From Bog-756 sp963734435 (GTDB taxonomy: Bacteria > Actinomycetota > Acidimicrobiia > Acidimicrobiales > RAAP-2), in assembly GCA_963734435.1 (NCBI GenBank), contig CAVTHA010000002.1, positions 186,001-250,000 of the forward strand: 64,000 bases of DNA. The letters are read 5' to 3'. How positions within the stretch are numbered: the first letter of the stretch is position 1; each line of letters opens with the position of its first letter. Shown here one piece after another: positions 27,453 to 35,747 of this stretch. The translations under genes were made by a program, and so were the position numbers. Under the pieces are notes generated by a model, which had not been told where the DNA came from, ran no database searches, and was given only the letters and a program-made list of their open reading frames with translations.

Positions 27453-28370
27453 GTGACCGACCTACGGCTGGCTCTCTGTCAATCCGCCTCCAGTGGCGAT
27501 CCACAGGCCAACCTCGAAAAGGGATTGGCCCTGTGTTCGAGGGCCGCCGAAGAGGGGGCGGACATCGCAATCCTGCCAGAGATGTGGCAAATCGGTTACG
27601 CCCCTTGCCCTGATGACGAGGCTGGACGGGCGAGGTGGCAGGAGATGGCCATCGCCCGTCACGATCCATGGGTGAGCGCATTCAGAAAGGCTGCGTCCGA
27701 CCTCAACTTGGCGATTTTGACGACATTTTTGGAGCGGTGGCCTGGTTCCCCTCGGAACACCGCCCTGCTCATCGACCGGCATGGTCAAGATGTTCTTTGC
27801 TACGCCAAGGTTCATACGTGCGACTGGGGAATGGAGAAAGCCCTCACGCCTGGAGAATCCTTTGAGGTCGCTCGGCTCGACATTGAGGGCGGGTTCGTCG
27901 ACGTCGGCGTCATGATCTGCGCTGACCGAGAGTTCCCTGAGTCAGCGCGTGAACTGATGCTTGGCGGCGCTGAACTCATTCTGGTTCCAAACGCTTGTCC
28001 CATGGCTGGCGAGCGGACCTCTCAGCTTCGGTCCCGAGCCTTCGAAAACATGACCGCGATCGCAACGGTGAACTATTCGGCTCCCGATCAAGATGGCCAT
28101 TCCAGCGTCTTTGACGGAATGGTCTACGAACAGAATGGTCAACCGAATGGTCAACCTCGTGACCAGCTCATTTTCGAGGCAGGCGATGGCGAGGACGTCT
28201 ACCTTGCCACTCTCAATCTGGACGCACTCAGGGAGTACCGAGGGCGTGAGACGATGGGAGACGCATACCGGAAACCCAAGGCGTACAGGCGCTTGATGTC
28301 CGACGAACAAGGCGTGCCAGTCTTCGATCGGTCCGATTCGCGCAGAGGATCTGTGATCACAGAGGGCTGA
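27453..28370 (+). CDS. Carbon-nitrogen hydrolase (nitrilase superfamily)
   Basis: A ~305-residue hydrolase with the Glu-Lys-Cys triad in place: Glu in IAILPEMWQIG, Lys in CYAKVHTCDWG and Cys in VGVMICADREFPE. The N-terminal RLALCQSASSGD strand is standard. It would hydrolyse an amide or nitrile C-N bond; substrate unknown. GTG codons at 27450/27453 are preferred over GTG 27423 because the conserved strand starts there. A duplicated 12-base tract near 28135-28158 encodes NGQPNGQP. Confidence 0.88.
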   Translation: MTDLRLALCQSASSGDPQANLEKGLALCSRAAEEGADIAILPEMWQIGYAPCPDDEAGRARWQEMAIARHDPWVSAFRKAASDLNLAILTTFLERWPGSPRNTALLIDRHGQDVLCYAKVHTCDWGMEKALTPGESFEVARLDIEGGFVDVGVMICADREFPESARELMLGGAELILVPNACPMAGERTSQLRSRAFENMTAIATVNYSAPDQDGHSSVFDGMVYEQNGQPNGQPRDQLIFEAGDGEDVYLATLNLDALREYRGRETMGDAYRKPKAYRRLMSDEQGVPVFDRSDSRRGSVITEG

Positions 28371-28574
28371 GAGCTGGCGCTCAAGACCAGGCAGAGACGG
28401 TCGATCCAGGCTGCCACATAAGCCGTTCGGTGGCAGGCACAATCGCGAACAGGATGGATAACAGACCCGCTCAGTTCTGAAGAGTCGAGACAGCAGTTCA
28501 TAAGGAGTTTCGGCAATCGCTCATTACCTCAGTATGGCGAACTGTGGGCCACCTGACCGCTACCGCCGGACGCG

Positions 28575-28600
28575 CCCTGCCCCCGACCGGCACCTTCGGG
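28575..28600. repeat. Dispersed intergenic hairpin repeat (copy A)
   Basis: CCCTGCCCCCGACCGGCAC followed by CTTCGGG. CCCGA and TCGGG can pair around CCGGCACCT. The same core recurs, with variation, at 29014, 29762, 33961 and 35461, always between genes. Confidence 0.5.
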
Positions 28601-28652
28601 CTAACGCAGGGTCGACCGCCCCGACATCAATCCGAGAGCATGGTCGAGACCC

Positions 28653-28925
28653 TCACCGAGCATCGGCGTCGAGGACGGGAGTCACCTTCAGGTCGTCAGG
28701 CGGCGCAATGCCGCTCGCCTTCATCCCCTCGGCCAAGGGACCCTCTGCGAAGCTCTGCCAAGCCTCGGCGCTGGGCCAGAAGTCCACTATCCCGACTTGG
28801 CTGCCGACCTCGTGGCCGGAGTGAAAGAGCATCCCAGCTGGGATCGCCAGGCCAAGCATTTGATCGTGCATGCCCCGGTAAGTCTCGACGTTGGTCTTCA
28901 GCGTGAACGTGACCATGACTGCCAT
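28653..28925 (-). CDS. Small ABM-like barrel protein
   Basis: A 90-residue protein (MAVMVTFTLKTNVETYRGMH, MLFHSGHEVGSQVGIVDFWP, SAEAWQSFAEGPL). The length, the strand order and the VDFWPSAEAWQSF segment match dimeric alpha/beta barrel proteins of the ABM class. No function can be given. Single gene; the start has GAGGCACC-type spacing upstream (GGGGCACCCC) rather than a strong ribosome-binding site. Confidence 0.65.
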   Translation of the reverse strand: MAVMVTFTLKTNVETYRGMHDQMLGLAIPAGMLFHSGHEVGSQVGIVDFWPSAEAWQSFAEGPLAEGMKASGIAPPDDLKVTPVLDADAR

Positions 28926-29073
28926 GGGGTGCCCCTTTGTTTGTCGGAAGCCCGACGCTAGTCGGGATCATCGTTGACATGTTGAGTCAAATAGGCACGC
29001 CGAGTCGGCGAGCGCCTGCCCCCGACCGCCGGGACAGTGACGGTCCACCATGCTTGGCCCCAGACGTGACTTC

Positions 29074-29631
29074 CTACGACGCACCGCCACTGCCAGGGAC
29101 GACCTCGACCGTCGCCAGGATCTGCTTCTCCAGGGCAACCTGCTGGAGATTGCTCGAAACGGTCCTTGATGGTGGAGCGGGACTCATCGTGATCCACTGA
29201 TCTACGTCGGGGAAGGTGGCGGTTATCGTTGCATTCGATGTGTCCAGCCCTACGAGTGCCTCGAGACCGTTGATCACCGAGGGCGTGCCACCCGAGATGA
29301 GCCCAGTCTGTCCCTCGTAAAGGTGAAGACCGGAAGGCGCATTGCTACGCTCATAGGGACAGCTGCACACCACCCCTCCTCCCTGAGGCCCGTTGTCCAA
29401 CGTGGCTGTGCTGGGCTCACCCCAGCCGCATCTACAGGTTCCGTATCCGACCCTCCAGGAGGAAGGGAGCTTGAACGTCAGTCGTCCTGCGGTGATCGCC
29501 TGCTCCAGAGAAGCTGCTGCGGGTGGTCGGGTCGTCGTTGTCGGGTGGATTGATCGGGCTGCTCCTCCACATGCGGTACCCGAGAACCGCCATGACGCAC
29601 AGCATTGATGCCCTCAGTGGTTTCCAGCTCA
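29074..29631 (-). CDS. Hypothetical membrane-anchored protein, probably frameshifted
   Basis: The C-terminal frame (stop 29074) reads ITAGRLTFKLPSSWRVGYGT, CRCGWGEPSTATLDNG, VVCSCPYERSNAPSGLHLYE and GLEALVGLDTSNATITATF. It has no start of its own. A second frame from ATG 29631 gives a hydrophobic N-terminus (RASMLCVMAVLGYRMW) followed by SPINPPDNDDPTT. A +1 shift between about 29490 and 29530 would join them into a ~180-residue exported protein. The family is unknown. The join is inferred from composition, not homology. Confidence 0.5.
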
Positions 29632-29761
29632 TCACCGCCCTCCCCGACCTACCCAGCCCACGGACCAACGATCTGTTCAACCACACCTAGCCGATATACC
29701 AAGTATGACGAACGAGAAGGCCCAATGGTTGACCCGACGGTGCCCCACATTGCCGGTCATG

Positions 29762-29785
29762 CCCTGCCCCGTCCGGCACCCTGGG
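29762..29785. repeat. Dispersed intergenic hairpin repeat (copy C)
   Basis: CCCTGCCCCGTCCGGCAC followed by CCTGGG. It shares the core with the copies at 28575, 33961 and 35461; pairing here is weaker. Confidence 0.4.
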
Positions 29786-29861
29786 AATAGTCGCTGGTCC
29801 GACATCACCCACGACCGATCGGACAAGATGTGTGCGGGACTACCGATCGGAGGTGGCTGTC

Positions 29862-30758
29862 GTGAGAGGTCCTGGAATATCCCGGAACCCCCTCGCAGGC
29901 CTCGCTGCGTTGTTTCTCGCCGTTGGAGTCATGGGGTTTGGACCGGCGGCATTGGGACAGCCCCTCAACACCGGTCCGCCGCCCTCGGGACCACCGACCA
30001 CGGGTTACTGGGAGGTCGCCTTGGACGGCGGCGTCTTCACCTTCGGAAGTGCCTCGTACTACGGTTCGATGGGTGGCCAGTCGCTGAACGGGGCCGTCGA
30101 GGGCATCGTGGCCACCTCGGACGGTAAGGGATACTGGCTCTTCGCTTCAGACGGTGGGGTCTTCGCCTTCGGAGATGCCCAGTTCTACGGTTCGTCGGCC
30201 AACCCGGGCAACACTCGCACGCCCGATGAGGTCGTCGGCATGGCGAGGACGCCGGACGGGCACGGCTACTGGCTGGTCCACGCTAGCGGTGCGGTCGATC
30301 AGTTCGGCGACGCACCACACATAGGTGGCGTGAGCGCCCTGACGCTCAACAAGCCGATCGTGGGTATCGCCGCCACCCCGGACGGCCAGGGCTACTGGTT
30401 GGCGGCGGCGGACGGCGGGGTGTTCGCCCTCGGGGATGCGTCGTTCTACGGTTCGATGGGTGGCACACCGCTCAACCAACCCGTCACCGGCATCGTGGCC
30501 GACCACGGCGGGTACTGGCTCGTGGCGTACGACGGCGGGCTCTTCAACTTCCATGCCGGGTTCTGGTGCGGCAGCTTGGGGGGTCAAGGCTACGCAGGGA
30601 TCGTCGGCATGGCGCTCAATGCCCCCAACCTTGGCTACTGGTTGGTTTCCACGAACGGAAGCATCTTCACCCTCGCCGCCTATTGCAACACCCCGTACTA
30701 TGGCGATATCAGCGGGACTCACCTGAACGCACCTGTTGTGGGCATAGCCCAGATCTGA
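29862..30758 (+). CDS. Secreted GYWL-DGG repeat protein
   Basis: A ~298-residue exported protein. The signal peptide is at residues 8-32 (LAGLAALFLAVGVMGFGPAA), followed by a Pro-rich linker (TGPPPSGPPTTG). About six repeats of ~45 residues follow, each with GYWLxxxDGGVFxFGDAxFYGS and then a LNxPVVGIAxTPDG turn. Such repeats form a beta-propeller-like surface domain and are widespread in secreted proteins of Acidimicrobiales. The last two repeats are degenerate and contain Cys. GTG at 29862 is chosen because the signal begins there. Role unknown, probably extracellular. Confidence 0.85.
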   Translation: MRGPGISRNPLAGLAALFLAVGVMGFGPAALGQPLNTGPPPSGPPTTGYWEVALDGGVFTFGSASYYGSMGGQSLNGAVEGIVATSDGKGYWLFASDGGVFAFGDAQFYGSSANPGNTRTPDEVVGMARTPDGHGYWLVHASGAVDQFGDAPHIGGVSALTLNKPIVGIAATPDGQGYWLAAADGGVFALGDASFYGSMGGTPLNQPVTGIVADHGGYWLVAYDGGLFNFHAGFWCGSLGGQGYAGIVGMALNAPNLGYWLVSTNGSIFTLAAYCNTPYYGDISGTHLNAPVVGIAQI

Positions 30759-30954
30759 CCGATTTCAAATCGTCCCGCTCGCCGGGTAGGTGTGTGATCG
30801 CCAGTTCGGGTGGCCCCCGATCATGGTGACTCGTATACGATTCGCTAGGTCTGCTGGCCGTTAAGAGCTACGTCAAGGTGCCCGAGAACGAGAGAGTCTC
30901 CGGCATGGGAAAGACGGTCACACTCTGGGAGATTGGACTCTTCGGAGCGTCCCG

Positions 30955-31797
30955 ATGCCACGTTCGGACAGACCTGTGAATGCGACACTGGGTACGCAAG
31001 TGGCAATCGAGGTCGCCCACCGACTGGGTCTGGACGTCGACGGTCCTGTGCTCATTCAGGAGACGAACAACACTGTCGTCTGGCTCCGGCCTCACTCGAT
31101 CATCGCCAAGGTCGGTACCCACGCCGACAGCGCAGATAGGTTGATCTTGGAGCACAGGGTTGCATCGGCCCTCACCGCTGTTGGAGCGCCAACAGCTAGT
31201 CCATTGTCTGATGTGCCGCCCATGCGGGACAATGAATCTGGATTTGTGGTGACCCTGTGGAACCGGCTGAGCAAAGATCCGAACATGGTGGTAAGCGGGG
31301 CAGAGGTGGGTCACTCCCTCGGGCTTGTCCACGAGGCGATGACTCGAATCACGGTCGAACTGCCAAGCGTCCGAATCTGTCTTGAACGAACACGGACTGC
31401 GCTTTTCGACGATGCTCGAATGGCAGCCCTCGCCACCGAAGATCGTGATTTCCTCCGCCATGCGTTCGCTGAACTCATGCTCAGGCTGGACGACCACACG
31501 TTCACCGAGCAAGGTCTCCACGGGGAGCCACATGACGGCAACCTTCTCACTACCCCCGAGGGTCTGCGGTGGATCGACTTCGAGGACGCCTGTCGAGGTC
31601 CTCTGGAGTGGGACCTGGCATTCTTGACCGACGAGGGTCGTTCAGTGTTCAAGAATATTGATCGGCCTCTGCTCGAACTGCTGACGACATTGAACAGTGC
31701 GAGAGTCGCAACGTGGTGCTGGGTTCAGGCCCGTTTCCCGGAGATGCGGACACATGGTGAGCACCATCTCAATCTCGTGCGGACCCGGTGGCCGTAG
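30955..31797 (+). CDS. Aminoglycoside phosphotransferase (APH)-like kinase
   Basis: A 280-residue kinase-fold protein. VLIQETNNTVVWLRPHSIIAK holds the ATP-site Lys. HGEPHDGNLL is the catalytic loop (Brenner motif) with its Asp, and WIDFEDACRGPLEWDL carries the metal-binding Asp. The fold covers antibiotic kinases, homoserine kinases and other small-molecule kinases; the substrate is not known. It stands alone. ATG at 30955 is supported by the N-terminal conservation, although no strong ribosome-binding site is visible. Confidence 0.85.
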   Translation: MPRSDRPVNATLGTQVAIEVAHRLGLDVDGPVLIQETNNTVVWLRPHSIIAKVGTHADSADRLILEHRVASALTAVGAPTASPLSDVPPMRDNESGFVVTLWNRLSKDPNMVVSGAEVGHSLGLVHEAMTRITVELPSVRICLERTRTALFDDARMAALATEDRDFLRHAFAELMLRLDDHTFTEQGLHGEPHDGNLLTTPEGLRWIDFEDACRGPLEWDLAFLTDEGRSVFKNIDRPLLELLTTLNSARVATWCWVQARFPEMRTHGEHHLNLVRTRWP

Positions 31798-31845
31798 GTC
31801 GGCGCCTCGATTTCAAGGAATGAAGGAACGCCCAACGCAATCGGT

Positions 31846-32313
31846 TCAGTGATCCTGCAGGTGACGCCGGACCATCTCTGCACGCTGGTTGTCCCCCATT
31901 GCAAGGAGGACTTCACGCATCGCCGCAAGTGGAAGCACGGGAATCCATCGGCCATCGACTAGAACGCCCCCCAAATCGTCGAGGTCCGGTGGTCCGAGGA
32001 CACGCTTACCCTGTGCGATGACCTCTACCTCAACCAGTATCTCGACCTCAACGTCTTTCACGGTAGCCACCGCCCGACGGGCCGCTCGAACGTCGCCACG
32101 ATCCCATGCCACCTCGTTTTTCGTGATGGAACTACCCAAGCCAGCAATCAGTTCCGTTGCTGCTGAGCTGTCAGCAATGAGGTCAACGTCGTGTGGATCG
32201 ACCGGGAGACCATGAAGTGCCAGAGCGGCGCTGCCCGTTACTGCCCAGCGCCCTGACCGCACGATGGGGAGGTGTCCGAGGGCAATGCGCCACCTCGGGT
32301 TTGGTTCACTCAT
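31846..32313 (-). CDS. Nucleotidyltransferase-fold protein
   Basis: A 155-residue protein with the nucleotidyltransferase signature WAVTGSAALALHGLP followed by HDVDLIADSS, giving the G-S...D-x-D metal triad of the DNA polymerase beta superfamily (AbiEii/DUF1814 type). The C-terminus LPLAAMREVLLAMGD is typical of these proteins. No partner toxin-antitoxin gene is adjacent: the neighbours are an APH-like kinase (convergent) and a VOC gene. Function could be transfer of a nucleotide to RNA or protein. Confidence 0.75.
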   Translation of the reverse strand: MSEPNPRWRIALGHLPIVRSGRWAVTGSAALALHGLPVDPHDVDLIADSSAATELIAGLGSSITKNEVAWDRGDVRAARRAVATVKDVEVEILVEVEVIAQGKRVLGPPDLDDLGGVLVDGRWIPVLPLAAMREVLLAMGDNQRAEMVRRHLQDH

Positions 32314-32469
32314 CGGTACATCGGCAGATCAAGAAACCCTCTCCGACCGTACCTCGCTTGGCCCTGGACTTCGCCAGTCGTCATCAACCATGGGTCAAGT
32401 CTCCCACCACGACCGTGTCATCCCCGAACGCCGGTTGTGCCCTGGCCCTGACTTCACTTGTGGGGGCGG

Positions 32470-32862
32470 TCAGAGAGGCCCGAGAAGGTCCCAGCAGTTG
32501 CCCATGCAATCGAGGAAGACCGCCACCCGCCCATAGGACTCAGATCGTTGCTCTCGAACGATGCGCACCCCGGCCGAAACGATGCGCTCGTACGCTTCAT
32601 CGAAGTGATCAACGTGGAGGAAGAAAGCGACCCGACCACCAGTTTGGTTCCCGAGAGCTGCTAGCTGCTCTGGACCCTCGGCACGGGCCAGGAGAAGGCC
32701 CGTCTGAGCCCCAACGGGCCGCACGACGACCCACCGCTTGGGCTGCCCACTTTCGCTCTGCGCTGGTGAGTCCTCGACCAGCTCGAAGCGAAGCACGTTG
32801 ACGAAGAACTCAATGGCCCTGTCGTAGTCGTCCACGACCAGAGTGACTAGGTCCAAGCGCAT
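32470..32862 (-). CDS. VOC (glyoxalase-like) superfamily protein
   Basis: A 130-residue VOC protein. MRLDLVTLVVDDYDRAIEFF starts module 1, RWVVVRPVGAQTGLLLA is the central strand pair, VAFFLHVDHFDEAY begins module 2, and VAVFLDCMGNCWDLLGP carries the final metal-site region. The metal positions (His/Glu) are not all conserved: the first position is Asp-rich and the last is Asp rather than Glu, so it may bind rather than catalyse. Single gene. Confidence 0.85.
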   Translation of the reverse strand: MRLDLVTLVVDDYDRAIEFFVNVLRFELVEDSPAQSESGQPKRWVVVRPVGAQTGLLLARAEGPEQLAALGNQTGGRVAFFLHVDHFDEAYERIVSAGVRIVREQRSESYGRVAVFLDCMGNCWDLLGPL

Positions 32863-32988
32863 CTTCAGCCGTTGCCCTGGTCAGTAAGGATGACAACGAC
32901 CACCAGAGCAGTTTGCAGACGTGCCTCCGATCGCCGGATTAGCGGCGCTTATCGACCGTCGGTGGCTGCACGTGGCGCAGCATCACGC

Positions 32989-33180
32989 TCACGATTGAGT
33001 CTCTTTGGGAAGCGGTAGCTCTACCACGTGGTGCCCGCCACACGAAGAGCAATCGAACTCCAAAGTGGGCGGGTTCTTGGACCAGTGGTACTCCCGATTC
33101 GGCGCAGAGACCACCATGCCGGACGAGGGGCACACCAGGGTGACTTCCGAGTCGTACACCACTCCGGCAACTCTAGTCAT
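32989..33180 (-). CDS. Small zinc-ribbon-like protein
   Basis: A 63-residue protein with CPSSGMVVSAPNREYHW and CSSCGGHHVVELPLP. The single Cys, then C-x2-C and the His pair, could form a zinc site. It starts MTRVAGVVYDSEVTLV. No family is recognised. Coding status rests on the motif and the length only. Confidence 0.5.
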   Translation of the reverse strand: MTRVAGVVYDSEVTLVCPSSGMVVSAPNREYHWSKNPPTLEFDCSSCGGHHVVELPLPKETQS

Positions 33181-33276
33181 TCAGCCTTCGAGATAGGGGA
33201 GCGACCTAAACGCCGGGACGGTGACATGTCTGGCGCCGGTCGAAACTGTTGAACTCCTCGTTGAACGGGTGGAGGG

Positions 33277-33300
33277 CGTAGCTGTGTGGAGGCAGCTACG
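33277..33300 (-). terminator. Hairpin at the end of the 33301 gene
   Basis: CGTAGCTG and CAGCTACG (8 perfect pairs) surround an 8-base loop directly after the stop codon of the minus-strand gene. There is no clear T-run, so termination is likely but not proven. Confidence 0.45.
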
Positions 33301-33894
33301 TCAACAAGTTTGTACAACCTGACCAATGGGCGGGACAGCGCCCTGGATCACGAACACTCCATGGGGAAACCGGGGATCATCCCCGTGCCCCAGTGAGATG
33401 AGAGCGGATTCGGTCGGTGTCTTTGTCCAAATCGGGTTACCCATTTGCTGCGTGGTTAGCCTCGGTTGATACGTCCAACCCGACGCCGTCAGCACCCGGC
33501 TCGCCGCCTCTATGACACTGCTCACAGGTTGTGCGGAGGTGAACGTCACTGTGACGTGCGGGTCCGCCCAACCACTTGTTCCATCACATCCATGCGAGTT
33601 CCAGGTTGCGTCAGCCGAACGAAACGACACGATGTGTGCATCCGAGGGGAGCATCCTCTTCACCTGCGACTGAAGCGAACTGAGTATCGAGCCCCCTGGG
33701 TCGCCTCCCGAGTGCCCACCGCCGAAAATCCAAAACGATATGCCGATGAGTGCCACCACAGCGACGGCAACAAGTGCATTCCCCCGGGATCTATGTGAAA
33801 CGGGACAATCTCTCGGTAAATCGTTCCCTACGAACCAGCCAGGTGGGCGGTCTTGATCAGTGCGAACCAGGGAGTCGTTCATAGACGGAGTCAT
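33301..33894 (-). CDS. Hypothetical membrane-anchored protein
   Basis: A 197-residue protein with one N-terminal membrane span (ALVAVAVVALIGISFWIFGG, residues 40-60), then a Gly-rich linker (GGGHSGGDPGGS). An outer domain follows with SQVKRMLPSDAHIVSFRSAD, CDGTSGWADPHVTVTFTS and VIEAASRVLTASGWTYQP. It resembles the small extracytoplasmic domains of actinobacterial envelope proteins, but no family is recognised. A hairpin follows the stop. Confidence 0.6.
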   Translation of the reverse strand: MTPSMNDSLVRTDQDRPPGWFVGNDLPRDCPVSHRSRGNALVAVAVVALIGISFWIFGGGHSGGDPGGSILSSLQSQVKRMLPSDAHIVSFRSADATWNSHGCDGTSGWADPHVTVTFTSAQPVSSVIEAASRVLTASGWTYQPRLTTQQMGNPIWTKTPTESALISLGHGDDPRFPHGVFVIQGAVPPIGQVVQTC

Positions 33895-33960
33895 CTGGAC
33901 GGAGCTTAGGACGTCAGCACGGTTCGGACTGAGGAACTGAGAGCCGCCGATCGCCGGACA

Positions 33961-33990
33961 TGTCCTGCCCCGACCGGCACATCGGGGACA
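33961..33990. repeat. Dispersed intergenic hairpin repeat (copy D)
   Basis: TCCTGCCCCGACCGGCAC followed by ATCGGGGACA. CCCCGA (33968-33973) pairs perfectly with TCGGGG (33982-33987). It lies five bases after the P450 stop codon and could act as its terminator. Confidence 0.55.
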
Positions 33991-33994
33991 GCCC

Positions 33995-35215
33995 TCAGAG
34001 GGCCACGAGGCGCACCGGCAGTTCCTCGTGACGGCGGACCATCAGACTGTTCACCCATCTCGGTTGGCGCTGACGATCAAGGTTGATGTCTCTCGTTCGG
34101 GCAAGCAGAACGCTGAGCACGTTCCTCGCCTCAACCCGAGCAAGCGGCGCCCCAACACAGTGATGGATGCCTCGACCGAATGCCACATGTCGCCGTGGTC
34201 CTTCTCGGGTCAGATCGATGGACTCGGGGTGATCAAACATTGCGGCATCACGGTTGGCTGCACCCCAGAGCAGCAGGACCGTTGCTCCGGCTGGGATCTC
34301 CACACCACCGAGTGTGGTGTCATTCGGCACGTTGCGCATGTGATAGCGGAATGGTGGCTCCAATCTCAGGGCCTCCTCCACGAACATCGGGATCAACTCA
34401 GGACTCTGACGCAGTTGACTCTGAAGCTCTCGATCTTCGGCCAGGATACGGACAGCATTCCCGATCAGGCTCGTAGTGGATTCACCACCAGCGCTCAGCA
34501 ACGTGTGGAGGATGACGACGGCCTCGACTTCGGAGAATGCCTGACTGTTGACACCTTCGGCGACGGCCCCGAGAAGGTCATGAGATGGCTCGCTCATGGC
34601 GGCTGAGAGCTGACGAGATACCCACTCCTCGATTTCACCGGTCCGGGCGATGTGGGCGACCAACTCATCGTAGGACAGGGTCGATCCCAGCATGGCGGTC
34701 GAGTCGAAGGCTGCATTCAACAACTGGTCGAGGTCACTGTCGTGGAATCCGATGAGGCGACTGATCATCGTGATGGGTACGACGTTGCCGATAGCGGCCA
34801 TGAAGTCCACAGATCCTTCGTTGAGGGCCTGGCCCACGCAATCCTCGGCGATCTCTACGACGTCCGGTTCCAGAGCAGCCATACGCTTGGCCACAAGTTC
34901 AGGAAACACGGTGCCTCGGTGCAATGCGTGCATCGGTGGATCCGCCGTGGCCAGCGCCTGGACTCCCGCATCGCCGAACGAGAGCCGACAAGGCATGCCC
35001 TGGGCGTCTCGGTACAGGAGGCAGTTCAGATTCGACGAAAAGTCCTCCACTCGGCCAGCGGCTTCAGCGAGAAGTTGGAATGTGGCCACCGTGAAGATCC
35101 CAGTGCCGGGTACTTCCCATACCGGCGCATCAGCACGCAGCTCCTCGTAGAAGCCATACGGCTCAGCGATCACGGCGGGGTCGAGCAGGTGCGTTCCGGA
35201 GATCGTCTGGACCAT
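33995..35215 (-). CDS. Cytochrome P450
   Basis: A 406-residue soluble bacterial P450. The I-helix has LLSAGGESTTSL (oxygen-binding Gly-Gly-x-x-Thr region), the K-helix ExxR is EEALRLEPPFRY, and the heme loop is HVAFGRGIHHCVGAPLAR with the Cys ligand. ATG 35215 is chosen over the open frame to 35278 because family similarity begins at GTHLLDPAVIAEPYGFYEEL. Oxidised substrate unknown. No ferredoxin gene is next to it; electron supply would come from elsewhere. An intergenic hairpin repeat follows the gene. Confidence 0.92.
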   Translation of the reverse strand: MVQTISGTHLLDPAVIAEPYGFYEELRADAPVWEVPGTGIFTVATFQLLAEAAGRVEDFSSNLNCLLYRDAQGMPCRLSFGDAGVQALATADPPMHALHRGTVFPELVAKRMAALEPDVVEIAEDCVGQALNEGSVDFMAAIGNVVPITMISRLIGFHDSDLDQLLNAAFDSTAMLGSTLSYDELVAHIARTGEIEEWVSRQLSAAMSEPSHDLLGAVAEGVNSQAFSEVEAVVILHTLLSAGGESTTSLIGNAVRILAEDRELQSQLRQSPELIPMFVEEALRLEPPFRYHMRNVPNDTTLGGVEIPAGATVLLLWGAANRDAAMFDHPESIDLTREGPRRHVAFGRGIHHCVGAPLARVEARNVLSVLLARTRDINLDRQRQPRWVNSLMVRRHEELPVRLVAL

Positions 35216-35747
35216 GCCCGCAAGTTTGTCACTGCTGCCTTTGGGCTGCCCCCACCGCCGGGAGCGGGGCGGGGTCAATGGCGATCATCAGACTCCCCGA
35301 ATCGAACATCGATTTGCCGTCATTTGGCGTGGCTGGTAGTCCACCACCGCAGCCGTTTGCGGGGCCAAATCGGTCTCGGATTGGGCGGCCAGGGCGTGTT
35401 TAGATGAGCGAAGCCCCTGCCCGTTCGTGAGGTATCCGGCCCATCCCTGATCGCAGGTGATGCCCTGCCCCTCACCGCCACAGGGGCAGACTCACAGGCC
35501 TTTTATCGGCACGCCATTGGGGCTAGGAGGTAACCGGAAAGCCGCTCGTACTGAGGTATGACGATGCTCCCACTAGGCGCGGCATCGATAAAGAGCGAAA
35601 GAGATTCGCAGACCGTCACATTTGGGGATTTGTGTGAACCCGGCTCGGACGCTTAGGGTGAACATGGCAGCGCCGGCTTAGGTTGGCGTCGCTATTGTCA
35701 CAGCGGAGCAGCGTGGGGCAGACGCTGGCGGAGAGGACCCCAGGCAA
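35216..35747. other. Intergenic region with a hairpin repeat and a possible promoter
   Basis: No gene is supported. It holds hairpin repeat copy E (35461-35489). A weak promoter-like pair on the plus strand, TTGTGT near 35630 and TAGGGT near 35654 with an 18-base spacer, lies before the secreted repeat protein. Confidence 0.4.
35461..35489. repeat. Dispersed intergenic hairpin repeat (copy E)
   Basis: CCCTGCCCCTCACCGCCAC followed by AGGGGCA. TGCCCCT (35466-35472) and AGGGGCA (35482-35488) form a perfect 7-bp stem. Confidence 0.55.

Noticed and set aside
12255..34000. An integron cassette array
   Set aside because: Genes alternate strand, no integrase is present, and the intergenic hairpins lack attC core sites.
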